Below are positions 9,281-17,137 of a DNA stretch of 64,000 bases, one piece after another (the stretch's first letter is position 1; each line of letters opens with the position of its first letter). The DNA lies in NCBI GenBank assembly GCA_965225935.1, contig CBDDCC010000024.1:620001-684000 (forward strand). Direction: 5' to 3'. The notes under the pieces were generated by a model. The model was not told the origin of the DNA. It did not search any database and was given only the letters and a program-made list of their open reading frames with translations. Position numbers and translations under genes: made by a program. The stretch comes from CALJXB01 sp965225935. Lineage in GTDB: Bacteria > Pseudomonadota > Alphaproteobacteria > Kiloniellales > JAKSDN01.

Positions 9281-9417
9281 AGCAGATCGTGATGAGCTGG
9301 AATCGCTTCGCGATGCCAGTTCGTCGCGTGAATCTGCTCTAAATCTACAAGTTCGATCAGAATCACCCACTTAGATGGAACCGCGACGCGGTTCCATCTA
9401 AGTGGGTTCTGATCTAG
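9281..9417. repeat. 137-bp intergenic repeat, copy 1 (two hairpins, BIME-like)
   Basis: Begins immediately after the TAG stop of the TetR gene. The first half (AGCAGATCGTGATGAGCTGG to AATCTGCT) folds on itself as an imperfect 60-nt hairpin closed by AGCAGAT/ATCTGCT. The second half is a near-perfect hairpin with arms GATCAGAA/TTCTGATC, CCCACTTAGATGGAACCGC and its complement. The same 137 bp recur at 49776-49912, again right after a GGCGCCTAG stop context. CTAG occurs at both ends of each copy. Resembles repetitive extragenic palindromic elements and may also act as a transcription terminator. Confidence 0.9.
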
Positions 9418-9763
9418 CGCGCCGTTCCCTGGGGTTGGCCGACGCTTCAGCGGCGGTGGCGAGCCGGCCGAAATGGCCCGGTGGACGTGCCGCGTCGCGC
9501 ATGCCCGACAGGACCGGAGCTGCGGTTCGAGGCCATTCGGGCCTCAAACGTCAATGGCTTTGATGAAGCGAGCGGCCGTGGCCGGTACGTCCGTGCCGCC
9601 TCGACACCGCGGCCGATCGCCGACCCAAGCGCCGCCGCCTGCAAAAGGAGGGCTGAGGCATCTTCCTACTGCGACGCTACGGCAGCGCCGCCTAGCCACG
9701 GGCAGGGTTCGGGCCGCGCCTGCCGTTTGCCCGGACCCGATAGCCCCGGACTCGTCAGGCCGT
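9418..9763. other. Intergenic region, about 345 bp, no gene recognised
   Basis: Lies between the repeat and the 3' end of the dimeric-barrel gene. Short open frames exist on both strands but none has a ribosome site, family resemblance or credible composition. It may be decayed coding sequence, since the adjacent region to the right is clearly built of gene debris. Confidence 0.4.
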
Positions 9764-10453
9764 TCAACGAGACTCGTGATAGATGCTTCGATAGGTCCGC
9801 CCCCAGTAGGCCTCAAGATGCTTCCACAGATGGGCGAAGCCCTTGATCGACTGCAACTGGGGGGTCCACATCGCCTCTTCGCATTCCATAGCGTAGATCG
9901 CCAGATAGTTCGGCGAGCCTTCCGTCGATTTGTAGCGCGTGCCCCACAGCCAGCCCGGACAGTCCAGCACCTCGCGCACGTGCTTTTCGTCATACCAGCG
10001 GTTGAATTCGTCCTCCGCGTTCGACTCCACGTCGACGCCGACGACCGAAATGATGTCGTCGGCTATCGGCGCCCTGTCGCCGGAAGCCTTCAACACGGAG
10101 TTCGGAGCCCCGGGAGCGGCGGCGGGCCCGCGCCCGGGCTCGAAGGGTGTGCCTTCGCGATCATCGTGGATGGGCCGATAGATTCGCCCCCAATAGCTCT
10201 CGACGTTGGACCAGAATCGCCCAAACGTCTTGATTGCCTGGCGTTCGGGCGTCCACATGGCTTCTTCTGAGGCCATGCCGTAGATGGCGAGATAAGTCGG
10301 GCTGCCGTCCGTTGACTTGTACCGCGTTCCCCATAGCCAACCAGGACAGTCGAGCACATCGCCGATGTGCTGCTCGTTGTACCAGAGATTGAAGTCTTCC
10401 TCGGCTTTGGCCTCCACGTCGACGGCGACTACTAGGATGACCTCATGACTCAT
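9764..10453 (-). CDS. Duplicated dimeric alpha/beta-barrel protein, function unknown
   Basis: 229 aa made of two tandem copies of a module of about 100 residues (1-97 and 130-229) joined by a Pro/Ala/Gly-rich linker. Both copies contain DCPGWLWGTRYKST, YLAIY and a WY(N/D)E(Q/K)H segment with regular beta-alpha-beta spacing. This resembles the ferredoxin-like dimeric barrel fold (EthD/NIPSNAP-like proteins), so the tandem copy probably mimics a homodimer. No signal peptide. The ATG at 10453 has an excellent ribosome site (GGAGGCGGGAG). That ribosome site and start codon are identical to those of the substrate-binding protein gene at 24018, and lie downstream of a peptidase remnant copied from the same place. 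Enzymatic role unknown. Confidence 0.75.
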   Translation of the reverse strand: MSHEVILVVAVDVEAKAEEDFNLWYNEQHIGDVLDCPGWLWGTRYKSTDGSPTYLAIYGMASEEAMWTPERQAIKTFGRFWSNVESYWGRIYRPIHDDREGTPFEPGRGPAAAPGAPNSVLKASGDRAPIADDIISVVGVDVESNAEDEFNRWYDEKHVREVLDCPGWLWGTRYKSTEGSPNYLAIYAMECEEAMWTPQLQSIKGFAHLWKHLEAYWGRTYRSIYHESR

Positions 10454-10645
10454 CTCCCGCCTCCTTTAGAGTTTTGTTGAGCCTGGGAAAGGTGCCGGTA
10501 GAAGCAGGCCGGCACGCCCGCGTCGATGAAGGGATTGAGGTCGGAGCCCGGGAACAAGGAGGCCCCTCGTCCGCGAAGGCCGCGAACACGACCGAGCGAT
10601 AGGGGCAGCTGTCCGCCAGAACGCCGACCACGTTCGCCGTCTCGA
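10451..10645 (-). pseudogene. Multiply deleted remnant of the M28 peptidase gene
   Basis: Reading the minus strand gives four pieces of the intact peptidase gene at 22665-24005, in the right order but with the intervening parts missing: ANVVGVLA (10613-10642, matching 23306-23334), ADS-PYRSVVFAAFADE (10565-10618, matching 23452-23506), the DNA for SLFPGSDHNPFIDAGVPACFY (10491-10564, matching 23699-23771), and the 38 bp running from TCCCAGGCTC to the next gene's ATG (10451-10488, identical to 23983-24020). Frame is lost at the second junction and the metal ligands are mostly deleted. The retained ribosome site now serves the dimeric-barrel gene. Confidence 0.85.
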
Positions 10646-11406
10646 TTGAGCTTCGTAACCCATCCCGGCGCACACCCCCACCACACTCGAAACGCAAGGC
10701 AGCCAAAGCATCTGGAGCCGCAAACCCGGTGAGCCGATGAAAGCGGCAGAGAAGTCGTTGCCCGATGATTACGGCACGACACGCGCCCATTAAACCGGTG
10801 TTGTGTGGACAGATGTTCGACGATAGTGAAACAGAAGTCGCCAAGCGCGGAGACGAGTGCCGCCAGTTCCGGCGACCGTCGGCCAGGGCGTAGGTCTCGG
10901 CTGTGGCGACCCAAGGTCCTGTGTCGATGCCATGCCCGCGAGGCGGCCACGGTCTTGCGCGGGCATGGTCCGGGCGGAGACTCCTATCTACGATTGGCCG
11001 CATCCGCGCCTCGGCGACATGATCGAAGCGGGATCGACGTGTCACCGTTCTGTTTCCTGGTCATCAAACTAAGCTCCGGGAAATATGCCTTTTTGCGGAC
11101 TATTGGCCCTCTTACAATTTCATGACGTTGGCTCTGGAAGCGAGTCGAGGGGGCTAGTCCTTCAGATTCGATCAGCAATCCGCGAATAGCATTGCGCTGG
11201 CTCCCGCCGCGAGCGAAACGAGGCGCGCAAGGGCGTCGCGGCGGTCCCGATGCCGAATTCGGAAGAAGGATATCTGCGGCGGGCGACTGCGGGTTTGGGG
11301 CCTGGGAGAAAGCGTGTTCGCCGGCTTCGGTTCACGGAGCCGAGTCGATCTGCTGCGTGGGTCGGCTGGTGTTCGTTCAGCCGGCTTCTAAAGGGAGGGG
11401 ACTTGC
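10646..11406. other. Region of probable gene debris, 760 bp
   Basis: No intact gene. On the minus strand an open frame continuous with the peptidase remnant contains, at 10737-10811, a Rieske-like spacing of Cys-Pro-His, 18 residues, Cys-X2-His within otherwise unconvincing sequence. This could be the remains of a Rieske oxygenase or chance. The right-hand end (about 11046-11406) must hold the promoter of the importer operon that begins at 11407. The gene's ribosome site (AAAGGGAGGGG) ends the region. Confidence 0.4.
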
Positions 11407-13035
11407 ATGGATAGCAGGAAGAAGACAGACCGGACCACCGGTGAGGCCGGCAAAGGGCGGCCCAAGCGCGATGTTTGCGCCCCGCGGATCAGCAGGCGCC
11501 AGTTCCACTACATGGCGGGCGCGCTAGGGGGCGCATCGCTGTTGCCGCCGGCGCTCTTGGCCAGCGGCCGTACCTCATGGGCGCAGACGCCGAAGCAGGG
11601 AGGAACCCTGCGGGTCGCGACAACAAAGGACGTGGAGGTCCTGGACCCATCCAACATCGTGTCGGACGTGGAGCTGCGCGTCTGCGAGCAGCTCTTCAAC
11701 GGCCTCGTCAACATCGATGAGAATCTCAACATCATCCCTGACCTGGCCTCGGAGTGGGCGGTGTCGGACGATGCGAAGGTATACGAGTTCAAGCTTCGCA
11801 AAGGCGTCCCCTTCCATCATGGCCGGGAGCTTGCCGCGGAGGACGTGGCGTTCACGATCGAGCGCTTCAAGGAGACCTGGGTGAGCTATGTGGTCCGGGA
11901 TCTGGATCGGATCGAGACCCCCGACGCTCACACGGTGCGGATCACCTTCAACGCCCCGGCGGCACATTTCCTCGGCAGCATGGCGCCAAGGTGGACCGGG
12001 ATCGTGCCGAAGGACGTCGTGACCGAGCGCGGCGCGGACGGCTTCAAGCTGAATCCGGTCGGCACCGGCGCCTATCGGTTCGCCGAGCACGTCCCGTTCC
12101 AGCATCTGCGGCTCGAGCGGAACAAGGACTACTTCATGGAAGGCTTGCCCTATGCGGACGAGCTGGTTTGGATTCCGATCCAGGATGAGACCTCGCGCTC
12201 CATCCAAGTCATTTCCGGCGGCGCGGACGTGGATCTCTGGGCGCCTTTGAAGCTTCTGCAGAGCTTCCGAGATGCCAAGGACGTATCGCTGGTCGGCGGC
12301 CCGACGTCGCGCTTCGAGTTCGCGGAGCTCAATCACGCCCGCTCGCCTTTCGACAAGGTCGAGGTGCGAAAGGCGGTGTCGAAGGCCACCGACCGTCAAC
12401 AGATCGTCGATCTGGCCTTGTTGGGCGAGGGCGCAGCCTTGTTCGGCGGGCCGATCGGACCGTCGGGCCATCCCTTCTATGGCGGTCTCGAAACCTACCG
12501 GACCCCGGACATCGAAGGCGCCCGCGCTCTGCTTGCGGAGGCCGGGCTTGCCGACGGCCTGGAGGTGGAAGGCATTGTCGAAGGCGGCCAGCGGTTTGCC
12601 GACGTCATGGAGATCCTGCAGCAGCAATGGTCTCAGATCGGCGTGAAGCTCAACATCAACGCGCTCGAGGCCGGCGCTGTGCGGGCGCGGCGGAAGGAGG
12701 GGGACTACGACCTCATCGTCGAGGGTTGGGGAACCCTGGTCGATCCGCACGACTTCACCGGCGAGCAGTTCTATACCGAGGGCGGCCTCAATTTCGGCAA
12801 GAGCGGCGATGCGAAACTGGACGCGCTGCTCGACAGCGGGGTGCGGGAAACCGACATGGAGAAGCGGCGCGAGATCTACGTCGAGGTCGAACGCTATCTC
12901 CTCGAGGAATCCGTCCCCTACGTCTTCCTCTACCGCCCCTATGAATATGCGGCGTTCCGCACTTCGGTCGGGGGATTGCAGCACGAAGCCGGACGGACCA
13001 GGATCTCGCTGCAGAGTACGTGGCTCAACGCTTAG
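11407..13035 (+). CDS. Dipeptide-type ABC substrate-binding protein (SBP_bac_5), Tat signal
   Basis: 542 aa periplasmic binding protein of the DppA/OppA class. A twin-arginine motif (SRRQFHYMAG, Arg30-Arg31) precedes a hydrophobic stretch and an AQT cleavage region. The mature protein opens with GGTLRVATTKDVEVLDP and contains NPVGTGAYRF and the C-terminal VPYVFLYRPYE, all usual for the family. It starts an operon with permeases B and C, an amidase-like gene, an amidohydrolase and two ATPases. The ATG at 11407 has AGGGAGGGG about 8 nt upstream. The ligand may be a modified peptide or N-carbamoyl/cyclic amide rather than a plain dipeptide, given the hydrolases in the operon. Confidence 0.9.
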   Translation: MDSRKKTDRTTGEAGKGRPKRDVCAPRISRRQFHYMAGALGGASLLPPALLASGRTSWAQTPKQGGTLRVATTKDVEVLDPSNIVSDVELRVCEQLFNGLVNIDENLNIIPDLASEWAVSDDAKVYEFKLRKGVPFHHGRELAAEDVAFTIERFKETWVSYVVRDLDRIETPDAHTVRITFNAPAAHFLGSMAPRWTGIVPKDVVTERGADGFKLNPVGTGAYRFAEHVPFQHLRLERNKDYFMEGLPYADELVWIPIQDETSRSIQVISGGADVDLWAPLKLLQSFRDAKDVSLVGGPTSRFEFAELNHARSPFDKVEVRKAVSKATDRQQIVDLALLGEGAALFGGPIGPSGHPFYGGLETYRTPDIEGARALLAEAGLADGLEVEGIVEGGQRFADVMEILQQQWSQIGVKLNINALEAGAVRARRKEGDYDLIVEGWGTLVDPHDFTGEQFYTEGGLNFGKSGDAKLDALLDSGVRETDMEKRREIYVEVERYLLEESVPYVFLYRPYEYAAFRTSVGGLQHEAGRTRISLQSTWLNA

Positions 13036-13147
13036 CGCAGCTTCGCGGTCCGGGTGAAGGACCGAACGCCCGCCTCGGTGTCCATCGTGCCGTGCTGAAA
13101 CCGGCGCGCAGGGTGGACGCCGGGGGGTGTTCCGCAGGAGTCCCTCG

Positions 13148-14098
13148 ATGAGCTTCTCGTCATACCTGCTGCGCCGACTCCTGTTCTACTTCCTCCCTGT
13201 TTTCGTTCTCATGTCCATGCTCGTCTTCGGCGTCATCAGGCTGGTGCCGGGCGATGCGGTCGACCTGCTGGCCGAACGGATGACGACGGAGCAGCGCGAG
13301 AAAACCCGCGAAATGTACGGCCTCGATCAACCGATACCGGTCCAGTATGTCAGGTGGGTGGAGCAAGTTCTGCAAGGCAACCTGGGAACGTCCTTGCGCT
13401 CGGGACGCCCGGTGACGACCGAGATCGGGGCCGTCATTATTCCCACGCTGGAGCTGGGGATCCTGGGCGCCGCAATCGGCCTTTTGATCGGTCTGCCGGT
13501 CGGGATTATCGCGGCGTTTCACTTGGACAGTACGATCGACCGAAGTCTGCGCGCCGGGATCTATATCAGCATATCGCTGCCGGAGTTTTGGCTCGGAACG
13601 CTGCTGATCATAGCCTTTAGCATCGTCATGCCGATCTTTCCCGCCGGCGGATACGTCTCCATGGCGAGCGACCCGTTGGAGAGCCTGAAGCACGCGCTGC
13701 TGCCGGCCCTGGTCCTCGGCCTGGTGATGGCGGGGTTCCTCAGCCGCTTGGTGCGCTCCACCATGCTGGAAGTGTTGCGCCAAGACTACATCACGGTGGC
13801 CCGGGCGAAGGGCTTGCCGGGGCGCGTCATCCTCTATCGCCATGCCTTGAAGAATGCGGCCGGTCCGATCGTGACCCTGATCGCGTTGCAATTCGCGTTC
13901 CTGATAAGCGGCACCATCGTGGTCGAGGAGGTGTTCGTGCGACCCGGCCTGGGCCGACTCCTCGTGCGCGCGATCTTTCAGCGCGACTACGCCGTGGTGC
14001 AGAGCATCACGCTGTTGTTCACCGCCATATTCATCACTGCGAACATGGGGGCCGACGTGCTTCGCGGCTTGGTCGATCCCCGAGTCCGGGGACAGTGA
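13148..14098 (+). CDS. Dipeptide-type ABC permease, DppB-like
   Basis: 316 aa inner-membrane subunit. Starts MSFSSYLLRRLLFYFLPVFVLMS, the standard first helix of DppB proteins, followed by IRLVPGDAVD. The EAA-type loop lies around residues 210-240 (VLRQDYITVARAKGLPGRVILYRHALKNA). The C-terminus DVLRGLVDPRVRGQ is typical. An in-frame GTG at 13127 would add seven residues. The ATG at 13148 is preferred because AGGAG lies 8 nt before it and the protein then begins at the conserved helix. It overlaps the next permease gene by 4 bp. Confidence 0.9.
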   Translation: MSFSSYLLRRLLFYFLPVFVLMSMLVFGVIRLVPGDAVDLLAERMTTEQREKTREMYGLDQPIPVQYVRWVEQVLQGNLGTSLRSGRPVTTEIGAVIIPTLELGILGAAIGLLIGLPVGIIAAFHLDSTIDRSLRAGIYISISLPEFWLGTLLIIAFSIVMPIFPAGGYVSMASDPLESLKHALLPALVLGLVMAGFLSRLVRSTMLEVLRQDYITVARAKGLPGRVILYRHALKNAAGPIVTLIALQFAFLISGTIVVEEVFVRPGLGRLLVRAIFQRDYAVVQSITLLFTAIFITANMGADVLRGLVDPRVRGQ

Positions 14099-14979
14099 CA
14101 CTCCGAATGAGCGCAACCAGAACATCCGTCTTGCCGCAATCGCGCCTTCGCACTCTGCTTGCGGGGCCGTCGGTCTGGGTGTTGCTGTTGAGTGGGGGCG
14201 CCCTTGCGCTTATCCTCTTGCTGGTGCTGGCGGCGCCCTGGGTCAGCCCCTACGATCCCACCCACATGGATGCGTCGGCGCGCTTGCTGCCTCCCTCCGC
14301 GGCGCATCCCCTGGGAACCGACCAGTTCGGCAGAGACATGCTGGCGCGGATCCTCTATGGCGGCCGGGTGACGTTGGAGGTCGCCTTCACGGCGGTTCTC
14401 GCGGCCGTTGTGCTGGGCGGCATTCTCGGCCTGGTGTCCGGCTACTACGGCGGCTGGATCGACAGCATCACGACCCGGGTGCTGGACGTCATCATCGCGT
14501 TCCCCAGCCTGCTCCTCGCGCTCTTTCTGGTGGCCGTGTTGGGCGCCAGCCTGGAGAACCTCATTCTCGCGATCAGCATGACGCGGGTGCCCTATTTCGC
14601 GCGTCTGACGCGAGCGGAAGTGGCGTCCCTGGTCCAGCGGCCTTTCGTGTGGGCCAGCATGACCATGGGGGCTTCGGACTTGCGCTTGCTGCTGCGGCAC
14701 ATTCTGCCCAACACGCTGCCCCTCCTGATCATCTTTGGGACCGCGGACATCGCGACCGCGATCATCGCCGAGTCCTCGCTCAGCTACCTGGGCCTCGGCG
14801 CGCAGCCGCCGACCACCTCCTGGGGAAGGATGCTGACCGATGCGCGGGGCTTCATGGCGCAGGCGGTCTGGCTCGCGATATTCCCCGGCCTGTTCATCAT
14901 GGCCACGGTGATCTGCTTCAATCTCTTTGGCGACAGTTTGCGGGACGTCCTCGATCCCCGACTGAGAGGTCGACGCTGA
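14095..14979 (+). CDS. Dipeptide-type ABC permease, DppC-like
   Basis: 294 aa partner permease. It has an N-terminal helix, then the characteristic periplasmic loop HPLGTDQFGRDMLARILYGGRV near residue 75, a run of transmembrane helices, the EAA-loop region (WASMTMGASDLRLLLRHILPNTLP) and the C-terminal SYLGLGAQPPTTSWGRML and LRDVLDPRLRGR motifs. The GTG at 14095 overlaps the upstream stop as GTGA, suggesting translational coupling. An ATG four codons later (14107) is equally possible. Works with the B permease and the two ATPases encoded further along the operon. Confidence 0.9.
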   Translation: MTLRMSATRTSVLPQSRLRTLLAGPSVWVLLLSGGALALILLLVLAAPWVSPYDPTHMDASARLLPPSAAHPLGTDQFGRDMLARILYGGRVTLEVAFTAVLAAVVLGGILGLVSGYYGGWIDSITTRVLDVIIAFPSLLLALFLVAVLGASLENLILAISMTRVPYFARLTRAEVASLVQRPFVWASMTMGASDLRLLLRHILPNTLPLLIIFGTADIATAIIAESSLSYLGLGAQPPTTSWGRMLTDARGFMAQAVWLAIFPGLFIMATVICFNLFGDSLRDVLDPRLRGRR

Positions 14980-15037
14980 CCGACTTCGCCGTCCTTGCCT
15001 GATTGAGCCACACGTCCGAAATGGAGAACCGGATCAT

Positions 15038-15730
15038 ATGACAAACCAGAAATGCTACATCCCTTCTGTCATTCCCGACGCGGACAGGGAGACCCATGGA
15101 CGAGCCGGGGTGGGGCGCCGCGTCGGATTTGGGCGAAAGATGGCCATTTTGGTCGTAGACATGTGCCGCTACACGGTCGATGAGCGGGCCGCCCTGTGCT
15201 GCGGCGAAAGCGCCGTCAAGGCGACCGGTGCCATAGCCCGGCTCCTGGATGCGGCGCGGCCGTCCGGCATCCCGATCATCTACTCGACACAGCGTACGGA
15301 AGAGCCCTACTCGGCGGCCACGGGCGGCCGGCTGATCGACAAGGCGATCCCCGACCAATCGAGCTTCGCTCAAGAGCTGTGGCCTCACGAGATCCTGGAA
15401 GAGGTGGCGCCGATGCCGGGAGACACGGTGCTGGTGAAGCCGAAGCCGAGCGTGTTTTTCGGAACACAGCTCGCGAGTATCCTGGTCTACCACAACGTGG
15501 ATACCTTGGTCGTCACGGGCACCACGACGGCCGGCTGCATACGGGCAACCGTCGATGACGCCGCGGCGTACAACTTCCGGGTCATCGTGCCGCAGGACTG
15601 CGTGGCCGATCGCTTCCAGATCTCCCACGAAGTGGAGCTGTTCAACATGGACGCTTTCCTGGCCGACGTCATGCCCCTGGCGGAGGTGCTCGATCATCTG
15701 AAGACGGTGGACCCGGCGGTCTATTCCTGA
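15038..15730 (+). CDS. Cysteine hydrolase, N-carbamoylsarcosine amidase-like (isochorismatase fold)
   Basis: 230 aa. The isochorismatase-like catalytic triad is visible as Asp41 (VVDM), Lys134 (VKPKPS) and Cys167 (TTAGCIRATVDDA). The gaps between them, 93 and 33 residues, equal those remembered for N-carbamoylsarcosine amidohydrolase of Arthrobacter (Asp51, Lys144, Cys177). The GCIRAT sequence around the cysteine also fits that enzyme. It would release ammonia and CO2 from an N-carbamoyl amino acid, the last hydrolytic step of creatinine breakdown through N-methylhydantoin. The family also contains nicotinamidases, so the exact substrate is uncertain. It lies in the importer operon between permease C and an amidohydrolase, and the extra 33 residues before the core are unusual. 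Confidence 0.8.
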   Translation: MTNQKCYIPSVIPDADRETHGRAGVGRRVGFGRKMAILVVDMCRYTVDERAALCCGESAVKATGAIARLLDAARPSGIPIIYSTQRTEEPYSAATGGRLIDKAIPDQSSFAQELWPHEILEEVAPMPGDTVLVKPKPSVFFGTQLASILVYHNVDTLVVTGTTTAGCIRATVDDAAAYNFRVIVPQDCVADRFQISHEVELFNMDAFLADVMPLAEVLDHLKTVDPAVYS

Positions 15731-15799
15731 CCGACCGGCCTGTCGCAAGCCGGCCGGACCCATTTTGCCGTGGGCGCAGGCGGCGATTGGAGGGCGAAC

Positions 15800-16975
15800 A
15801 TGACGGTTGCGATCAAGAGCAAGTACCTGTTCGATGCCACGGACGGCAATGTCGTCGACAACGGCGTGGTGATCGTAGATGGCAACCGCATCAGGGAGGT
15901 GGGGCCGGCCAAGGACACGTCCATTCCGCCGGATGCCGAGGTCATCGACCTCGAGGACCATACGGTCCTGCCTGGACTGTTCGACAGCCACACCCATCTT
16001 TTTCAGGTGGGCGAGCGGCGGATCTACGACAGCACAGTGGAATCGTCCGCGGAGACCGCGTTGCGTGCGGCTAGAAACCTCCGACGGGATCTTCGGGCCG
16101 GCGTGACCTCGGTTCGAATTCTCGGCGCCCACGATTTCACCGACGTCACCGTTCGCGATTGCGTGGACGCCGGGGTCGTTCCCGGCCCCCGCATGCTCAT
16201 CGCGACGCGGGCCCTGCACGCGAGCAACGGGCACGGTATGGGCGACAATGGCTACGACGGGCCCGCGGAGCTGAGAAAGAGCGTGCGGCAGAACTTTCGG
16301 CAAGGTGCCGATCTGATCAAGTTCATGGCGACCGGCAGCGTCGATCGTCGAGGCGGGCATTTCTACGAGGAGTTCACGAAGGAGGAGATCGCAACGATCC
16401 TCGAGGAGGCTCACCGCATCCGCCGGCGCGTCGCGACGCACGCGATCAAGCCGCCGGAAATCAAGTGTTGCGTGGCGTTGGGCGTCGACTCCATCGAGCA
16501 CGGTCACATGCTGGACGACGACTGCGTCGAGCTGATGCTGGAGCATGGGACCTGGATGGTCGGCACCCTGGCGATCGTCTTGGACGAGGAGATTCTCGCC
16601 GAAGATCTCGCGGTCAATCCCTGCTTCGCGGAGGTGGAGTGGTTGCCTCGAAGAGCCGCGGCGCCGGCCAGCACGCGCAAGGCCATTGCGGCGGGCGTCA
16701 AATACGCCTGCGGCACCGACGCCATGCACGGGGACATGGCCTACGAACTGGAAGCGCACGTCCGAATCGGCATATCGGAGAAGACGGCCCTCCTAGCCGC
16801 GACCCGCAATGCCGCGGACTGCTGCGGCGTGCTCGAGAGCCTGGGGACGCTGGAGGCGGGCAAGCTCGCGGATGTGATTTCGGTGGCGGGCAATCCGCTG
16901 CAGGACATCTCCGCCCTTCGCCGCGTCGGCTTGGTCATGAAGGATGGCCGCCGTTTCGACCACTTGACCGAATGA
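15800..16975 (+). CDS. Metal-dependent amidohydrolase (imidazolonepropionase/prolidase-like)
   Basis: 391 aa. Amidohydrolase-superfamily TIM barrel flanked by the small beta domain (residues 1-58 and about 345-391). Ligands seen: His64 and His66 (DSHTHL), Lys174 (DLIKFMATGS, probably carboxylated), His214 (THAI), His234/His236 (IEHGH) and Asp307 (CGTDA). This is the pattern of the binuclear imidazolonepropionase-like and Xaa-Pro dipeptidase-like subgroup. The ATG at 15800 is chosen over a longer frame because GGAGGGCGAAC lies directly before it. No signal peptide, so cytoplasmic. Position in the operon suggests that it opens or cleaves the amide brought in by the transporter. Confidence 0.85.
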   Translation: MTVAIKSKYLFDATDGNVVDNGVVIVDGNRIREVGPAKDTSIPPDAEVIDLEDHTVLPGLFDSHTHLFQVGERRIYDSTVESSAETALRAARNLRRDLRAGVTSVRILGAHDFTDVTVRDCVDAGVVPGPRMLIATRALHASNGHGMGDNGYDGPAELRKSVRQNFRQGADLIKFMATGSVDRRGGHFYEEFTKEEIATILEEAHRIRRRVATHAIKPPEIKCCVALGVDSIEHGHMLDDDCVELMLEHGTWMVGTLAIVLDEEILAEDLAVNPCFAEVEWLPRRAAAPASTRKAIAAGVKYACGTDAMHGDMAYELEAHVRIGISEKTALLAATRNAADCCGVLESLGTLEAGKLADVISVAGNPLQDISALRRVGLVMKDGRRFDHLTE

Positions 16976-17137
16976 CGGCCCGAATGAGCCCCGACCAAAC
17001 ACTTCCGGGAGCGGCCCTTGGGCGCAGACGGCGCCGTCTATCCCGCCTCTCGATCTTGTCCTGCGCCGCGTGGCGCCGGATCCGGCGCTCCGCCCACTCG
17101 GATATGGCCGGTCCGTCGGATCCGGAGGACGTTTTGC

